DNA of 64,000 nt from Sphingobacteriales bacterium 44-61 (GTDB lineage Bacteria > Bacteroidota > Bacteroidia > Chitinophagales > Chitinophagaceae): NCBI GenBank assembly GCA_001898405.1, contig MKTW01000017.1:1-64000 (forward strand), read 5' to 3'. The notes beneath the pieces were generated by a model. It did not search any database and was not told the origin of the DNA. It saw only the letters and a list, made by a program, of their open reading frames with translations. Both the position numbers and the translations under genes were made by a program. The number at the start of each line of letters is the position of its first letter. Position 1 is the stretch's first letter. Positions 42,235 through 51,818 of the stretch are shown one piece after another.

Positions 42235-45210
42235 TTAAAAGCCTGCGTTTTTAAGATTTATGAATGTATCATCAGCATCTCTGAGAGCTATTGAGTTGAG
42301 CCAGTATCGTTGAGCATTGGGTTTAATAAAAAAAACACAATCATAGCCATCCAAATGCTTGTATAGCCTTATAATTCGTGTATAAATTGCGCCGCTGTTA
42401 GAATATCTATTTTCAATTAACGATTGTATTGCGCTATTAGGCAAATGACCAAAATGATACGAAAGCCCCCCTTTCACACCAAATCCCAATTGGTAAATGG
42501 TAAACTGATCAGTTTGGGTTACCGCACCTGGTTGCCAGATCTTATCATCCTTAGAGTAGATTTCATTTAAGGCATCACAAAAGGTCTTGCCGAATTCCTT
42601 TAATTGTTTGGGAGCAGCTTTTCTGTGCAAAGTTGCTCCTGCACTGTTTTCACTAATGGCCTTACCTAAGTGTATATAATAGTTCAGCACATCTTCTCTA
42701 ATCTTAACTTCTGTCGTCGTCAATGTCAAATATTCATTTTGATCGAAAGAGGGAAAGGGTAATGTATCAAGATCCGTTTTTTTAATAGCAGTTTCCTGAC
42801 TTATCATGGCGCTTGAACTCTTATTTAAGATCCACAACAAATAAGTCTCAGCATTCTCTTTAAATCTTTCGTATATTTTTTTTAGTTCCGAGTATTCTGA
42901 TCTTGGTGCATGAATACCCACAAAACTGCTATTAAAGACTAAATGAGGTTTGTGGTGCCTTTGCTTTATACCAATTGGAAGAAATTTATCTCCAATTTTT
43001 TTGTGAATCACAAGTAATGGTAGCGTAAAAAGAGTTTCATTTTTTGGTCTGTAAAAATGCTTACTTTTCTCTTTTTCATTTGAAACAATGGTGCCCTTTT
43101 CGTCTATATCGGTTACTTTATCTTGACCGTATATATAGTGTACTATGTCGTCTTTTTTGGCTGCACCCGCTTCATATCCAACCTCATAAACCCATTCATC
43201 ATTTGTGACTCGTTTGAAATCTATGAAGTCTTCAAGGTTTGTTAAAAAACTCAGTCTATTTATCAATTGGAATAGTCTTCCCCCTCCCAATAAATTGCTT
43301 TTCCAGATAAAGTGTTTGGTTTCATCTGTTGCCCAATTTAACGGCACCTGAAAGTGATCATAGTAGTCAATCTCGAATCTTAATTTTTTCTCAGAGGAAA
43401 TTGTTCGTTTGATAACAATGTGTTCAATTGCCTTATGTTCGAATGGTTTGTTTTCGGCTACTACCGCTACTATTGGGGTATCGGCTGTTTTGTGAAATAA
43501 ATCTCTACGTAAGTGAGTAAAGTCAAATATTTTTTGGATCGAATAATCGGTAAATATTTGGTTACGATATACCTGAGCAGCTTTGTTATAAAGCAGTGCA
43601 TTTGCCGGAATAATTAAGCATACCTTTTTAGCAAAGAGCATAGCGCCCTCAAAAAAATGAAGAGCAAAGTTATTGTCAGGAAGTTTTTTATGTTTAAAAT
43701 TCAGTTCATTTAATACACTTTCATTCAATACCTCATTCTTTTTTTTTCCGGTTTCAATGTTAAATGGTGGATTTCCGATAATCAAATCGAATGATTTCCC
43801 TTGCTTTTTCGCATCTATAGCCCAATCAAAAAAGCTATTGTGTTGAATATTTTTTTGACTTAAGTCTTTAAATTTTAGATTATTCCAGATTTCTTGTGGA
43901 GTCAATTTGTCTAACAAAGCGGTTGTGAGACTAAATACGCTGACCAATGTTGCAGTCTTTTTAACATCAACGCCGAATATGTTATCTTCTAAAATCTTTT
44001 GTGCTGTTTTGCTATTTGGATACTGGATATTGTTTTGGGTGCTATTGTTAATTGCCCACCATTGCAACAATCTTTTATATGCCGCAACAAGAAAAACCCC
44101 AGAACCACAAGCAGGATCTAAAATCTTAAAGCTATTAGTCTTAAAGTTTTCAGGCTTATCCAACGGCATTATTTCATCGATCAGCAAATTGACTAAATGA
44201 ACAGGAGTATATACCACACCTTTTTCTCTTTCTCCTAGCGTCCTAACGGCTTCAGCCTGAATAAAATTTTCGTATACTGCACTAATTATTTCTGCTGGTA
44301 AATGTTTAAAGCTATACTGTTCCCAGATGAACATCTGGTTGGTCCTGACATCAATATTTGCCCGGAGGAAATTACCAAGGATGGTTAAATTAGCTTTATT
44401 GATTTTAATCTTCTCGTCTTCAGAAAAGTTATCGAAAATCTTTCCATTAAACTCGTTTGCCAGCTCTTTTAAAATAGTTACACAATAACCCTGTTCCACG
44501 GCTTCGGCAAAAGTTGAAATTTTATATTTCTTATACAAACTCCTTAAAGTATGCTTGCCTTTATCATCTGTAATCTCTTCGAGAAATTTTATTAGAATTG
44601 AGGTGACTAATAACTTATCTATTGTTTCAGGTTTTAACTTGAGAGAATGTGAACCTAAAAATGTCTTGCGAACTGTCATTAAATAGTCTAACAAGAAAAT
44701 GTAGGGACTATTTTTTTCATCCAATTTTCTTTCAAATTCAGGCTGTTCCCAAAAAGTACCGCTACCGAAAAGGTATGCCGAGAATTTTTCTTTGTTGATT
44801 CCTTGAATTGCTATGCTCGACGCAAGTAATAGATTTTCAACGCTCAGGTTGCCGTCATTTTTCAATTCCGCTGGTTTGCGTGCATTTACTATATCCTGGC
44901 GGTCTGTTGAATTTATTATGTAAATTTCGTTCTTTGCAGCACTCCACAAAGCTGCGTGCAACTTGATATGTTCTTCTGTATTAAAAAAATTATTAGGTTT
45001 ATTAAAAATACACACAGATGGTTCTGATCGGTAAGGTTTTTCATCTCCTTCAATGTAATATCGTCTGAACAAAACAGCATCTACTCCTAATTTATTCACC
45101 TCATGTAGGTATAGAACTTCGTTGTTGTTTTGGGCACTACCTGCATTTGCGCATAACACAAGGCCATTCTTTTCTGTATAGTCCAAAATTGTTGTCATAA
45201 AGCTCCGCAA
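42235..45210 (-). CDS. N6-adenine DNA methyltransferase (type II restriction-modification)
   Basis: A 991-residue methylase. Motif I (S-adenosylmethionine binding) is DPACGSG at 365-371 after YTP at 334-336, and motif IV is NPPF at 480-483 (DLIIGNPPF), the N6-adenine signature. The N-terminal 300 residues (LGVDAVLFRRYYIEGDEKPY, LFGSGTFWEQPEFE) are typical of large Bacteroidota methylases with a helical specificity-like region; the C-terminal 400 residues probably recognise the target. With the adjacent small nuclease it would methylate and cut a specific sequence, which cannot be predicted. It appears intact. Confidence 0.88.
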   Translation of the reverse strand: MRSFMTTILDYTEKNGLVLCANAGSAQNNNEVLYLHEVNKLGVDAVLFRRYYIEGDEKPYRSEPSVCIFNKPNNFFNTEEHIKLHAALWSAAKNEIYIINSTDRQDIVNARKPAELKNDGNLSVENLLLASSIAIQGINKEKFSAYLFGSGTFWEQPEFERKLDEKNSPYIFLLDYLMTVRKTFLGSHSLKLKPETIDKLLVTSILIKFLEEITDDKGKHTLRSLYKKYKISTFAEAVEQGYCVTILKELANEFNGKIFDNFSEDEKIKINKANLTILGNFLRANIDVRTNQMFIWEQYSFKHLPAEIISAVYENFIQAEAVRTLGEREKGVVYTPVHLVNLLIDEIMPLDKPENFKTNSFKILDPACGSGVFLVAAYKRLLQWWAINNSTQNNIQYPNSKTAQKILEDNIFGVDVKKTATLVSVFSLTTALLDKLTPQEIWNNLKFKDLSQKNIQHNSFFDWAIDAKKQGKSFDLIIGNPPFNIETGKKKNEVLNESVLNELNFKHKKLPDNNFALHFFEGAMLFAKKVCLIIPANALLYNKAAQVYRNQIFTDYSIQKIFDFTHLRRDLFHKTADTPIVAVVAENKPFEHKAIEHIVIKRTISSEKKLRFEIDYYDHFQVPLNWATDETKHFIWKSNLLGGGRLFQLINRLSFLTNLEDFIDFKRVTNDEWVYEVGYEAGAAKKDDIVHYIYGQDKVTDIDEKGTIVSNEKEKSKHFYRPKNETLFTLPLLVIHKKIGDKFLPIGIKQRHHKPHLVFNSSFVGIHAPRSEYSELKKIYERFKENAETYLLWILNKSSSAMISQETAIKKTDLDTLPFPSFDQNEYLTLTTTEVKIREDVLNYYIHLGKAISENSAGATLHRKAAPKQLKEFGKTFCDALNEIYSKDDKIWQPGAVTQTDQFTIYQLGFGVKGGLSYHFGHLPNSAIQSLIENRYSNSGAIYTRIIRLYKHLDGYDCVFFIKPNAQRYWLNSIALRDADDTFINLKNAGF

Positions 45211-45379
45211 AATACTAAATTATTTAGTGATTTGATTTTTATTAATATGGGGTTTTTGGCGAAAAAATCAAAGGTAGGTGTAATAATAAAATAACCCTGC
45301 AATATGCAGATAATCAGGCAAATAAAAAGGTCATTCATAAAGCCATAAATAAACCACTGGTTTTCAGGCGACCCAATAA

Positions 45380-45700
45380 TAGGATTTGCCGCTACCTGGC
45401 GAACCCATTACCAATAATCCCCGGAAGGGATTGATAATATTGATCCGGCTTTTACGGATGCGTCCTTTCAAAAATTTTACCGGCGGGCAGTTTAATGGAG
45501 TATTCATTTTTTAATAGACGTTCCCCTTGTGAGAAAATTTCGTTCAGAGATTTGAATACGCTGTTATTTAATCTTAATCTGAGAATCCGGGGTAGTAAAG
45601 CGGTGCCTGGCAGTATTAATATAAATCCGGTAATTGGTGTTCCCATATATGCCAGGGCAACCGTTTCTATATCCAGTTTGACATGCAGTAAATATCCTTC
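45380..45700 (-). pseudogene. frameshifted fragment of a third VirD4/TraG-like coupling-protein gene
   Basis: On the minus strand, HVKLDIETVALAYMGTPITGF and ILRLRLNNSVFKSLNEIFSQ match residues about 114-165 of the element 1 coupling protein. The frame then shifts near LPAGKIFERTHP and continues in another frame as GRIRKSRINIINPFRGLLV and the P-loop GSPGSGKS, where the similarity ends. Both ends are cut. It is clearly closer to the element 1 copy than to the adjacent element 2 copy, so it is a remnant of a third related element. Confidence 0.85.
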
Positions 45701-45871
45701 AGTTAACTTGCGGAAATTCTTTACAAAATGACAGTTTAGTTATGATCCGTACGTGACACAGAACATAGTTAGACCAGCTCGACTAGATTAGATAAAATAA
45801 ATTGATCGTATTGTGAGCAATGGTATCGCACTAGCCGAGAAAACTGCAGTTCATTTGAGCAGCATAGAAGA

Positions 45872-47863
45872 TCATCTATTTATCCTTTTGATTATAATAG
45901 ACTGTAGTTCGGGATTGTTTAACATCAAAGATAACTCGACATTGATTAAATTATCGATGTCTTGTTTGATTTGAAGATAGTTACGGCGAATTATGGCCGC
46001 ATCTACCTTGTTGATACCGGGCAGATTTCTATAGACCTCTTGTTCTATACGCAGGTTAGCCTGATCGTTCTGAATTTCACAGTTAAATGTTTTTAACTCG
46101 ATTTTACAGAACGGATCATCTGCAATCATACCCACAAATTCACCTGAACTGAGTGAAGCTATTTTCGAGGCTGGAATTGCCGAATCCAGTTGCTTTGATT
46201 TACTAACTGATGTATCTGTTCGGTTAATAGAAAAACTGGCCCGGTCCTGCATAATTTTTCCAAATCTTTCTGACAACTGCTTTGCTGTTTCACCGGTTAC
46301 CTGACCACTAATGACATTGCCGGTAATGTTCATAATCACATCCGCCTGATCCTTTCCATAATCTTTTTTAAGCTGGCTGAAATCCTGTACTCCAAGGCAA
46401 GTTGCGACCTTGTTACTTCTGGCCGTGGCGATCAAACCATCCATGTTGTTCAGGTAAATAGTTGGAAATTCATCAAAGATCAAGCTGCATTTTTGCTTTC
46501 CTTTCTGATTCACCAGTTTGATCAACCTAGAAACATACAGCGACAATACTGCTCCATAAATCTGTTGCTTTTGAGGATTGTTGCCTACGCAAAGGATCTT
46601 CGGAGCTTGCGGGTTATTTATATCGAGGGTAAAGTCATTGCCTGATAGCACGTAATAAAGCTGTGGTGAAGATAACCGGGCCATTGCTATCTTGCCCGAT
46701 GCAATCTGCCCTTCCAGTTGTTCCATTACGTCATTCAGGTAAGCATTTACAAAAGGATTGATCAGGACCTCTATTTCCTTTTCAGTTCGCAGCACCGAAA
46801 ACAACTTGTCATAATCTACCTGCATCAATTCTATTACGTGGGGAAGGGTGCAGAATTCGCCATCTTGGTATTTTCGGAGGAACCAGATGATAGCTGTCAG
46901 AAAGTTTATTGGTGATTCAACAAAAAAATCACCCTGCCGTTTGATCCATTCCCTGTTCAATCCCATCAGGATGGTGCGGGCTGATTCAGCAGCATCGGTG
47001 ATATCTAATAGGTTGTCTTTATCAAGCGGGTTACACCGGTGGCTGCGTGTCAGATCATCAAAATTGATCACATAGAATTCTGGTTTTACCGGAAAACTTT
47101 CTTTGTTTTTCAGGTAATGGTTATAAGCAATAACGGATAGGTCATCGAACTTAAAATCATAAACGAACATGGAAAATCCCTTAGCAAGATGTTGTGTGAT
47201 CACATGACGGATCACGAAATATGATTTACCTGAACCCGGTGAGCCAAGAACCAACAGTGACCGTAAAGGGTTAATAATATTGATCCAGCTTTTACGGACT
47301 TTGCCTTTTAAATGATATTTAGCGGGCAGGTTAATGGAGTATTCATTTTCCAGCAATCGTTCTTCCTGCGGAAAGGTCTCGTTCTCTTTATTGAAAATGT
47401 CCTTGTTGTTAAACTGCAGCCTTATCACCCGGGATAGTAACGTGCCCCCGGTGAGTATCAGGATAAAGCCCGTACTCGTCAACCCCATATAGAGGATGGC
47501 CAGGTGCGTAATGGGAATGACTGCAAAAAGAGAAAAATAACTACCCCCGTAAATCAACAGGCCCGTAATGACGTAAGCAAAAGCTGTCTTGTAACTTAAC
47601 TTCTCATCCTTCTTACCCCTCGCTCCGATAAGGGAGATTACCAGTAACCCAAGAGCGATGAGTTTAGCCTGGTAAAAACTGTTAAACAAACCGGTCTTAC
47701 GGATATTATCCAGTAACCTGTCTATGATGTCGGCGGTCACCTGCCACTCCTCAAAGGCCCGGTAACAGGTATAATAAAAGTGAAGGCCTAGTATTACAAT
47801 ACTGCAGATCCTTGTCATGTCAAGGATCTTTCTTAATCCCTGCTCATTCTCTCCTGTGTGCAT
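45872..47863 (-). CDS. VirD4/TraG-like coupling protein of mobilisable element 2
   Basis: A 663-residue counterpart of the element 1 protein, with the same layout: four N-terminal membrane segments, P-loop GSPGSGKS (in LVLGSPGSGKSYFVIRHVI), Walker B in CSLIFDEFPT and the block LIATARSNKVATCLGVQDFSQL. By eye roughly two thirds of residues agree with element 1, so the two elements were acquired separately or diverged long ago. It is the last gene of the minus-strand mob operon. Confidence 0.92.
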   Translation of the reverse strand: MHTGENEQGLRKILDMTRICSIVILGLHFYYTCYRAFEEWQVTADIIDRLLDNIRKTGLFNSFYQAKLIALGLLVISLIGARGKKDEKLSYKTAFAYVITGLLIYGGSYFSLFAVIPITHLAILYMGLTSTGFILILTGGTLLSRVIRLQFNNKDIFNKENETFPQEERLLENEYSINLPAKYHLKGKVRKSWINIINPLRSLLVLGSPGSGKSYFVIRHVITQHLAKGFSMFVYDFKFDDLSVIAYNHYLKNKESFPVKPEFYVINFDDLTRSHRCNPLDKDNLLDITDAAESARTILMGLNREWIKRQGDFFVESPINFLTAIIWFLRKYQDGEFCTLPHVIELMQVDYDKLFSVLRTEKEIEVLINPFVNAYLNDVMEQLEGQIASGKIAMARLSSPQLYYVLSGNDFTLDINNPQAPKILCVGNNPQKQQIYGAVLSLYVSRLIKLVNQKGKQKCSLIFDEFPTIYLNNMDGLIATARSNKVATCLGVQDFSQLKKDYGKDQADVIMNITGNVISGQVTGETAKQLSERFGKIMQDRASFSINRTDTSVSKSKQLDSAIPASKIASLSSGEFVGMIADDPFCKIELKTFNCEIQNDQANLRIEQEVYRNLPGINKVDAAIIRRNYLQIKQDIDNLINVELSLMLNNPELQSIIIKRINR

Positions 47864-47908
47864 GGCGTATTCTTTTGGTCTCCCGCCACAAGAGATATTA
47901 TATAATAA

Positions 47909-49177
47909 TTAAAATCTGATTCGTTTTTTTCGCTTCTTTTTTTTATTTCGTTTCAACTGATAGGGTATGTAATCGTTTGCCTTTGGTGTTGCGATTGGAC
48001 TGCTTGTATTATCGTTCGCTGGATTCTTCGATGGTTTTATTTCTGCAGGTTCATCCACTTGCTTCGCTGGCCCTTGTTTAACATCAACAGGTTCTCCTTT
48101 TAGTGATGGGGATTCCTTTATTCCAGGGCTGCACCGTTCCTGCAATCCTTTTGCGCTATACGGCTTCCCTAAATCACTTCCGTTGAATACCGATTTGGTT
48201 TGATGGTCAACATATGTTATCCCATAGATCAGGCCATCGGTATTCTGGCGAAGGACAACGCTTACCCGCTCTTTTTCCAACGCCTTTATCAGCCCATCTA
48301 TGGAGGGCTTATTCATTTTATGGAATATCCAGTCAATGGCCGTCTTTAGCCGCTGCTTTTCTTTTTGCTTTAGCGGCTCATTTTCCAGAAACCTTTTTTC
48401 CAGGTATTTCAGGGTAGGCTTGCTGTGAATCAGGCTTGACTTAATGGGCACCCCAACCTTTTCGCCTTTTTCGTCCAATACCCGGTAAACCAGCCCGTTT
48501 TTCTGAAAGGTCCGGGAGGCTTCACCGCCCCGGTCAGCAACCACATTGTAGAGTTTGAGGATAGCATTTAATTCAGCCAGGGAACTATATTTGTATTGGT
48601 TTAAAACCGTGTCCAGGACATTCGTGATCGCTCGCCGGGTTTCTGATTTCCCGTACCGAATCTTCTGGGCCGAAACGGCTTTGACCTGATAGGCTTCCTT
48701 CAGTTTCCGGCTGTCAGCCCTGATCAGCCCAAAATCCCGCTCAATCTCCTTTCTAGCCTTTTCCGACTGGTTACGGCCCAGGTTATGCAGTTCGAGCCGT
48801 TTGCCATTTGCCTTGATATTAGTTGAAACGATATGCAGGTGGGGGTGACCGGCGTCCAGGTGCTGGTAAACCAAGTAAGGCTGGTCGCCAAAGCCAATCT
48901 TTTCCATATAGGCGGACGCTATCTGCTGCAACGTCTCTTCAGCCAACTTTTCTGATACGTCGAAATTCAAGGAGATATGAACGCTGTTGACGGTAGTACG
49001 GGTATTCAATGCAGCGAGGTTTGTCAGGCGGTTCAGCTTCTGGTAAAAATTCAGGTCTTCCACATCTTTCGGATAGCCGGAAGCTGTCAGGCATCTTGCT
49101 TGTTTTTGCTGAACCTTTTGCTCGTTATAGTTAAGCACGTTCCTGAGACTTTTACTGCTATGAATCACTGCAACCAT
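47909..49177 (-). CDS. relaxase / mobilisation nuclease (element 2)
   Basis: A 422-residue relaxase matching the element 1 enzyme: candidate nucleophile Y17 (VLNYNEQK), histidine triad in YQHLDAGHPHLHIVSTN, and the conserved HNLGRNQSEKARKEIERDFGLIRA. The C-terminal part differs and is Pro/Lys-rich, ending in a basic tail (KRNKKKKRKKRIRF). The gene overlaps its accessory gene by 13 bases. Codon choice is more GC-rich than in element 1, consistent with a different donor. Confidence 0.93.
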   Translation of the reverse strand: MVAVIHSSKSLRNVLNYNEQKVQQKQARCLTASGYPKDVEDLNFYQKLNRLTNLAALNTRTTVNSVHISLNFDVSEKLAEETLQQIASAYMEKIGFGDQPYLVYQHLDAGHPHLHIVSTNIKANGKRLELHNLGRNQSEKARKEIERDFGLIRADSRKLKEAYQVKAVSAQKIRYGKSETRRAITNVLDTVLNQYKYSSLAELNAILKLYNVVADRGGEASRTFQKNGLVYRVLDEKGEKVGVPIKSSLIHSKPTLKYLEKRFLENEPLKQKEKQRLKTAIDWIFHKMNKPSIDGLIKALEKERVSVVLRQNTDGLIYGITYVDHQTKSVFNGSDLGKPYSAKGLQERCSPGIKESPSLKGEPVDVKQGPAKQVDEPAEIKPSKNPANDNTSSPIATPKANDYIPYQLKRNKKKKRKKRIRF

Positions 49178-49554
49178 TCGTCAGAAATTTGATTGATCTT
49201 TTCTTTAATTGTACCAATTTTGTTTAACAGGATTTGCCTGTCTGCTTCGTAAGCGATCAGCCATTTGCGGAACTCTGGTAGTTCTGAAAGTGTGTTGAGT
49301 TTCTTTACAGCCTGGTTGAAATTGTTACCGATATGATTTAATTCAGTACGAAGCAGGATCATCTCTGCCATAAAATCATCCAGCGATTTATTTCGCAGCC
49401 CAACAGTCAACGGCTTATTCAGAAGCACACGCCGGATATATTCACTAATGCGGGGTGTTGTCGTGGTTTTGATCCGCTCCTCTATTTTATCAAACTCTTC
49501 CTGGGTAAACCGCAGCCCCACAAAACGGCTACGGTTTGATCTTTTTTTCGCCAT
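49165..49554 (-). CDS. MobC-type relaxosome accessory protein (element 2)
   Basis: A 129-residue ribbon-helix-helix-like protein (SRFVGLRFTQEEFDKIEERI) with the family motif ELNHIGNNFNQAVKKLNTL. The ATG at 49554 is taken in preference to the GTG one codon earlier. It lies between the oriT-like hairpin and the relaxase gene, as in element 1. Confidence 0.88.
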   Translation of the reverse strand: MAKKRSNRSRFVGLRFTQEEFDKIEERIKTTTTPRISEYIRRVLLNKPLTVGLRNKSLDDFMAEMILLRTELNHIGNNFNQAVKKLNTLSELPEFRKWLIAYEADRQILLNKIGTIKEKINQISDEWLQ

Positions 49555-49605
49555 CACACTATCATTTTCACTATTTCAATAATCACATTCAAGCTGTCTT
49601 TCCCA

Positions 49606-49668
49606 ACCCGAAGCAAGTTCCGCAGCGAAGGGCAAGATTCCGGTTGTTAAACAACCGTACATCTTGCC
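49606..49668 (-). other. probable origin of transfer (oriT) of element 2
   Basis: On the minus strand GGCAAGATG and ATCTTGCC form a hairpin (49631-49668) with inner arms GGTTG/CAACC, followed by CGGAAC and GCTTCGGG. Outer arms and flank equal those of the region at 26481-26545, while the inner arms changed on both sides and still pair. Confidence 0.65.
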
Positions 49669-50004
49669 GATTGCTGCAAAGCGGCAATCTCTTGCGACTT
49701 ACAACTCCCTTTTACTAACTGGTAACCAATCATCCTCTTTATACAAACATGGTATAAAATATCTTTCGGTATCTTGGAGTATTTGACGGTAGGGATATAT
49801 TATGTGTCTACTCCACCATCAAACTCTGACCAATCTTTTATTCCAACTCCTTCATCAATCACACAAAGCTACTTCGTTAAACAAATAATTACCTGTTCAA
49901 AATATGAACAGGATGTATTAAACGAGACCCAAGAAAAATTGAGTTTTTGGAGCAATCAGAGGAAGGGATAATTTTGTTTTTACGTCTTTAAACTTTTTAA
50001 ACTT
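49669..50004. promoter_or_regulatory. region between oriT 2 and the nuclease/HEPN pair, with GTTCA-N5-TGAAC palindrome
   Basis: The palindrome GTTCAAAATATGAAC is at 49895-49909, extended to CCTGTTCA...TGAACAGG. It is 95 bases before the plus-strand gene at 50005 and 341 bases from the minus-strand mob operon, so it may serve either. The rest is AT-rich without a gene. Confidence 0.5.
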
Positions 50005-50727
50005 ATGATGATTTCCCGGGACAAGAAAAAGGATTTTGAATTACATATTTTATCTAAATTCATCTCACATGAAACCCACGAGTTGAGGGTCAAGACCATT
50101 GACGAAGGAGAAACACCCGACTTCGTAGTAAGAGAATTAAATAAAGATATATCTATCGAACTCACACGATTAATTTTGCCGGATTTGATGAAGGAAGAAC
50201 AGTTTCAAGAGAAAATTGTTTCACGTGCATTTGAACAATTCAAGTCGAAATATCCTGATAAATTGCAGGTTCTGGTCAATTTTTCCAACGGTGTCATCAA
50301 ATGCGCCGCAAACGAAATACATCTGTATGTGGATCAACTTTTAGGAGTTGTCGAATCTGTGTTTCTCGCTAACCGAGGGTTTGAGTTCAGAATTTCTTCC
50401 ATTGGACGAGACAGACCGATCAACCATTTTATTGACTCTATCACTATATCCAATGATTTGGGTTTTACGAACTGGCAGCCTTTTGGCGCTTATATGGTCA
50501 AAAGGATTGATGGAAACTGGCTTAAAGATATTATCCGGTCAAAGGAGACCCGGCTGCCACATTACACCCGGAAAGTGGATGAAAACTGGTTATTACTAGT
50601 GGCTAATTTTGGGCATGAGTCCTCCACCCACGAATTCGACTATTTGATACTGGAGGAATTCGAAACCTCTTTTGACCGCGTGTATTTGTATAAGTACATG
50701 GACAATTCTTATACGCGGTTACTTTAA
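50005..50727 (+). CDS. putative nuclease-like protein, first gene of a two-gene cargo module
   Basis: A 240-residue soluble protein. Residues 38-54 contain TPDF (P38, D39) and, 13 residues on, ISIELTRL (E52-x-T54), which resembles a PD-(D/E)XK core with Thr in place of Lys; the same substitution is seen in the STAND protein of this window. The rest is unrecognised. It is opposite in strand to the element 2 backbone and 18 bases upstream of a HEPN-type gene, so the pair is probably one defence or toxin-antitoxin-like unit. Confidence 0.6.
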   Translation: MMISRDKKKDFELHILSKFISHETHELRVKTIDEGETPDFVVRELNKDISIELTRLILPDLMKEEQFQEKIVSRAFEQFKSKYPDKLQVLVNFSNGVIKCAANEIHLYVDQLLGVVESVFLANRGFEFRISSIGRDRPINHFIDSITISNDLGFTNWQPFGAYMVKRIDGNWLKDIIRSKETRLPHYTRKVDENWLLLVANFGHESSTHEFDYLILEEFETSFDRVYLYKYMDNSYTRLL

Positions 50728-50745
50728 CCCTTAACCTAACTGAAT

Positions 50746-51663
50746 ATGAATCTGACAATGGATACTTACTGGAAAAGGCTCCACATTGAAGACTACGAGA
50801 CCTACAAAAGTAAATTCTTACACCCCATCTTTTTAAAGCCGGAGGTTCACGAAAACGTCAGGGAAAGTTTCAGGGTTATTGATCGGCTTTTGCAGTTTGG
50901 CTTTTATGAACACAGATTTTTTGATGTAGCATACAGCAAAGCTGTTCTTACTCTCGAAATGGCTTTTAAACAACGCTATCTGGAAGTTGAAGGAAATGCA
51001 TGGGCTGGCGATTTGGGTCCTCTAATGGACTGGCTGAAAAAGCGGCATTATTTTGATGTCTACAACAAACAATTCATTTCAGGCATGAGAGATATACGGA
51101 ATCATTTTGCTCATCCTTCGGGCGGTTTTGCAGGGCCTGGACAGACACATCTTTTACTGTATCCTATGGATCTTATTAATAGTGCTTACGAGGATACCAC
51201 ATTGACAAAGCAACGGTCAGAGACCCACAAAAAGTTTCACAAAAAAATAGAAAGCTTCGGACAGGTGCTACAAATGACGGTCGGCCAAGAAACACATTTG
51301 GCTTTTAATGTCTGGCTATCCTTTTATGACAACAAAAGTACACCGTCTAAAATCCACGTGTATGTTCAACCGGTTTACGAAATTCCAATTCCTTATTTTA
51401 TTGAGCGAAAATTTTCACTGTCACCATTTTACCAATGGGAGGCCGGTAATATTATAATAGATGACAATGTTATCAGCTTACCGGATAAGGATGGAAGGAT
51501 TCTTGAAATCAGGCCGATTTCGTGCGACATTGAACGGACAGCATTTCTTCAATGGATGGAACATTACAATGACTTCGATACGCAAACCGGCGATAAACAC
51601 TTGCGAATGAGTTTTGCTACTGATACATTTGTTCAACACTTGCGGCAATTTCACAGGTGTTAG
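50746..51663 (+). CDS. HEPN-like protein, second gene of the cargo module
   Basis: A 305-residue protein whose first half is a helical bundle with GMRDIRNHFAHPSGG, giving the HEPN RNase motif R118-N-x3-H123. HEPN domains with this motif act as RNA-cutting effectors in many bacterial defence systems. The second half (about 180-305) is mixed alpha/beta with no known domain (VWLSFYDNKSTPSKIHVYVQPVYEIPIPY). An alternative is a DUF4145-like non-catalytic HEPN. Combined with the nuclease-like partner I infer an undescribed two-gene system. Confidence 0.6.
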   Translation: MNLTMDTYWKRLHIEDYETYKSKFLHPIFLKPEVHENVRESFRVIDRLLQFGFYEHRFFDVAYSKAVLTLEMAFKQRYLEVEGNAWAGDLGPLMDWLKKRHYFDVYNKQFISGMRDIRNHFAHPSGGFAGPGQTHLLLYPMDLINSAYEDTTLTKQRSETHKKFHKKIESFGQVLQMTVGQETHLAFNVWLSFYDNKSTPSKIHVYVQPVYEIPIPYFIERKFSLSPFYQWEAGNIIIDDNVISLPDKDGRILEIRPISCDIERTAFLQWMEHYNDFDTQTGDKHLRMSFATDTFVQHLRQFHRC

Positions 51664-51818
51664 TCCTAACAAAGCGAGTAGAATATTTAATTTTGACCTG
51701 ATCATTCTCATCAGCCTGTTCACCATCCGACAGCATGAATATATTGCATGATTTCATTATCAATGTCGAAGGATAACAATAATATCCGGCAGAACACCCT
51801 GCAGTTGGAAAAAAGGGG

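Noticed and set aside
45452-45646. 64-codon frame taken as a real small gene
   Set aside because: It is part of the frameshifted coupling-protein fragment.
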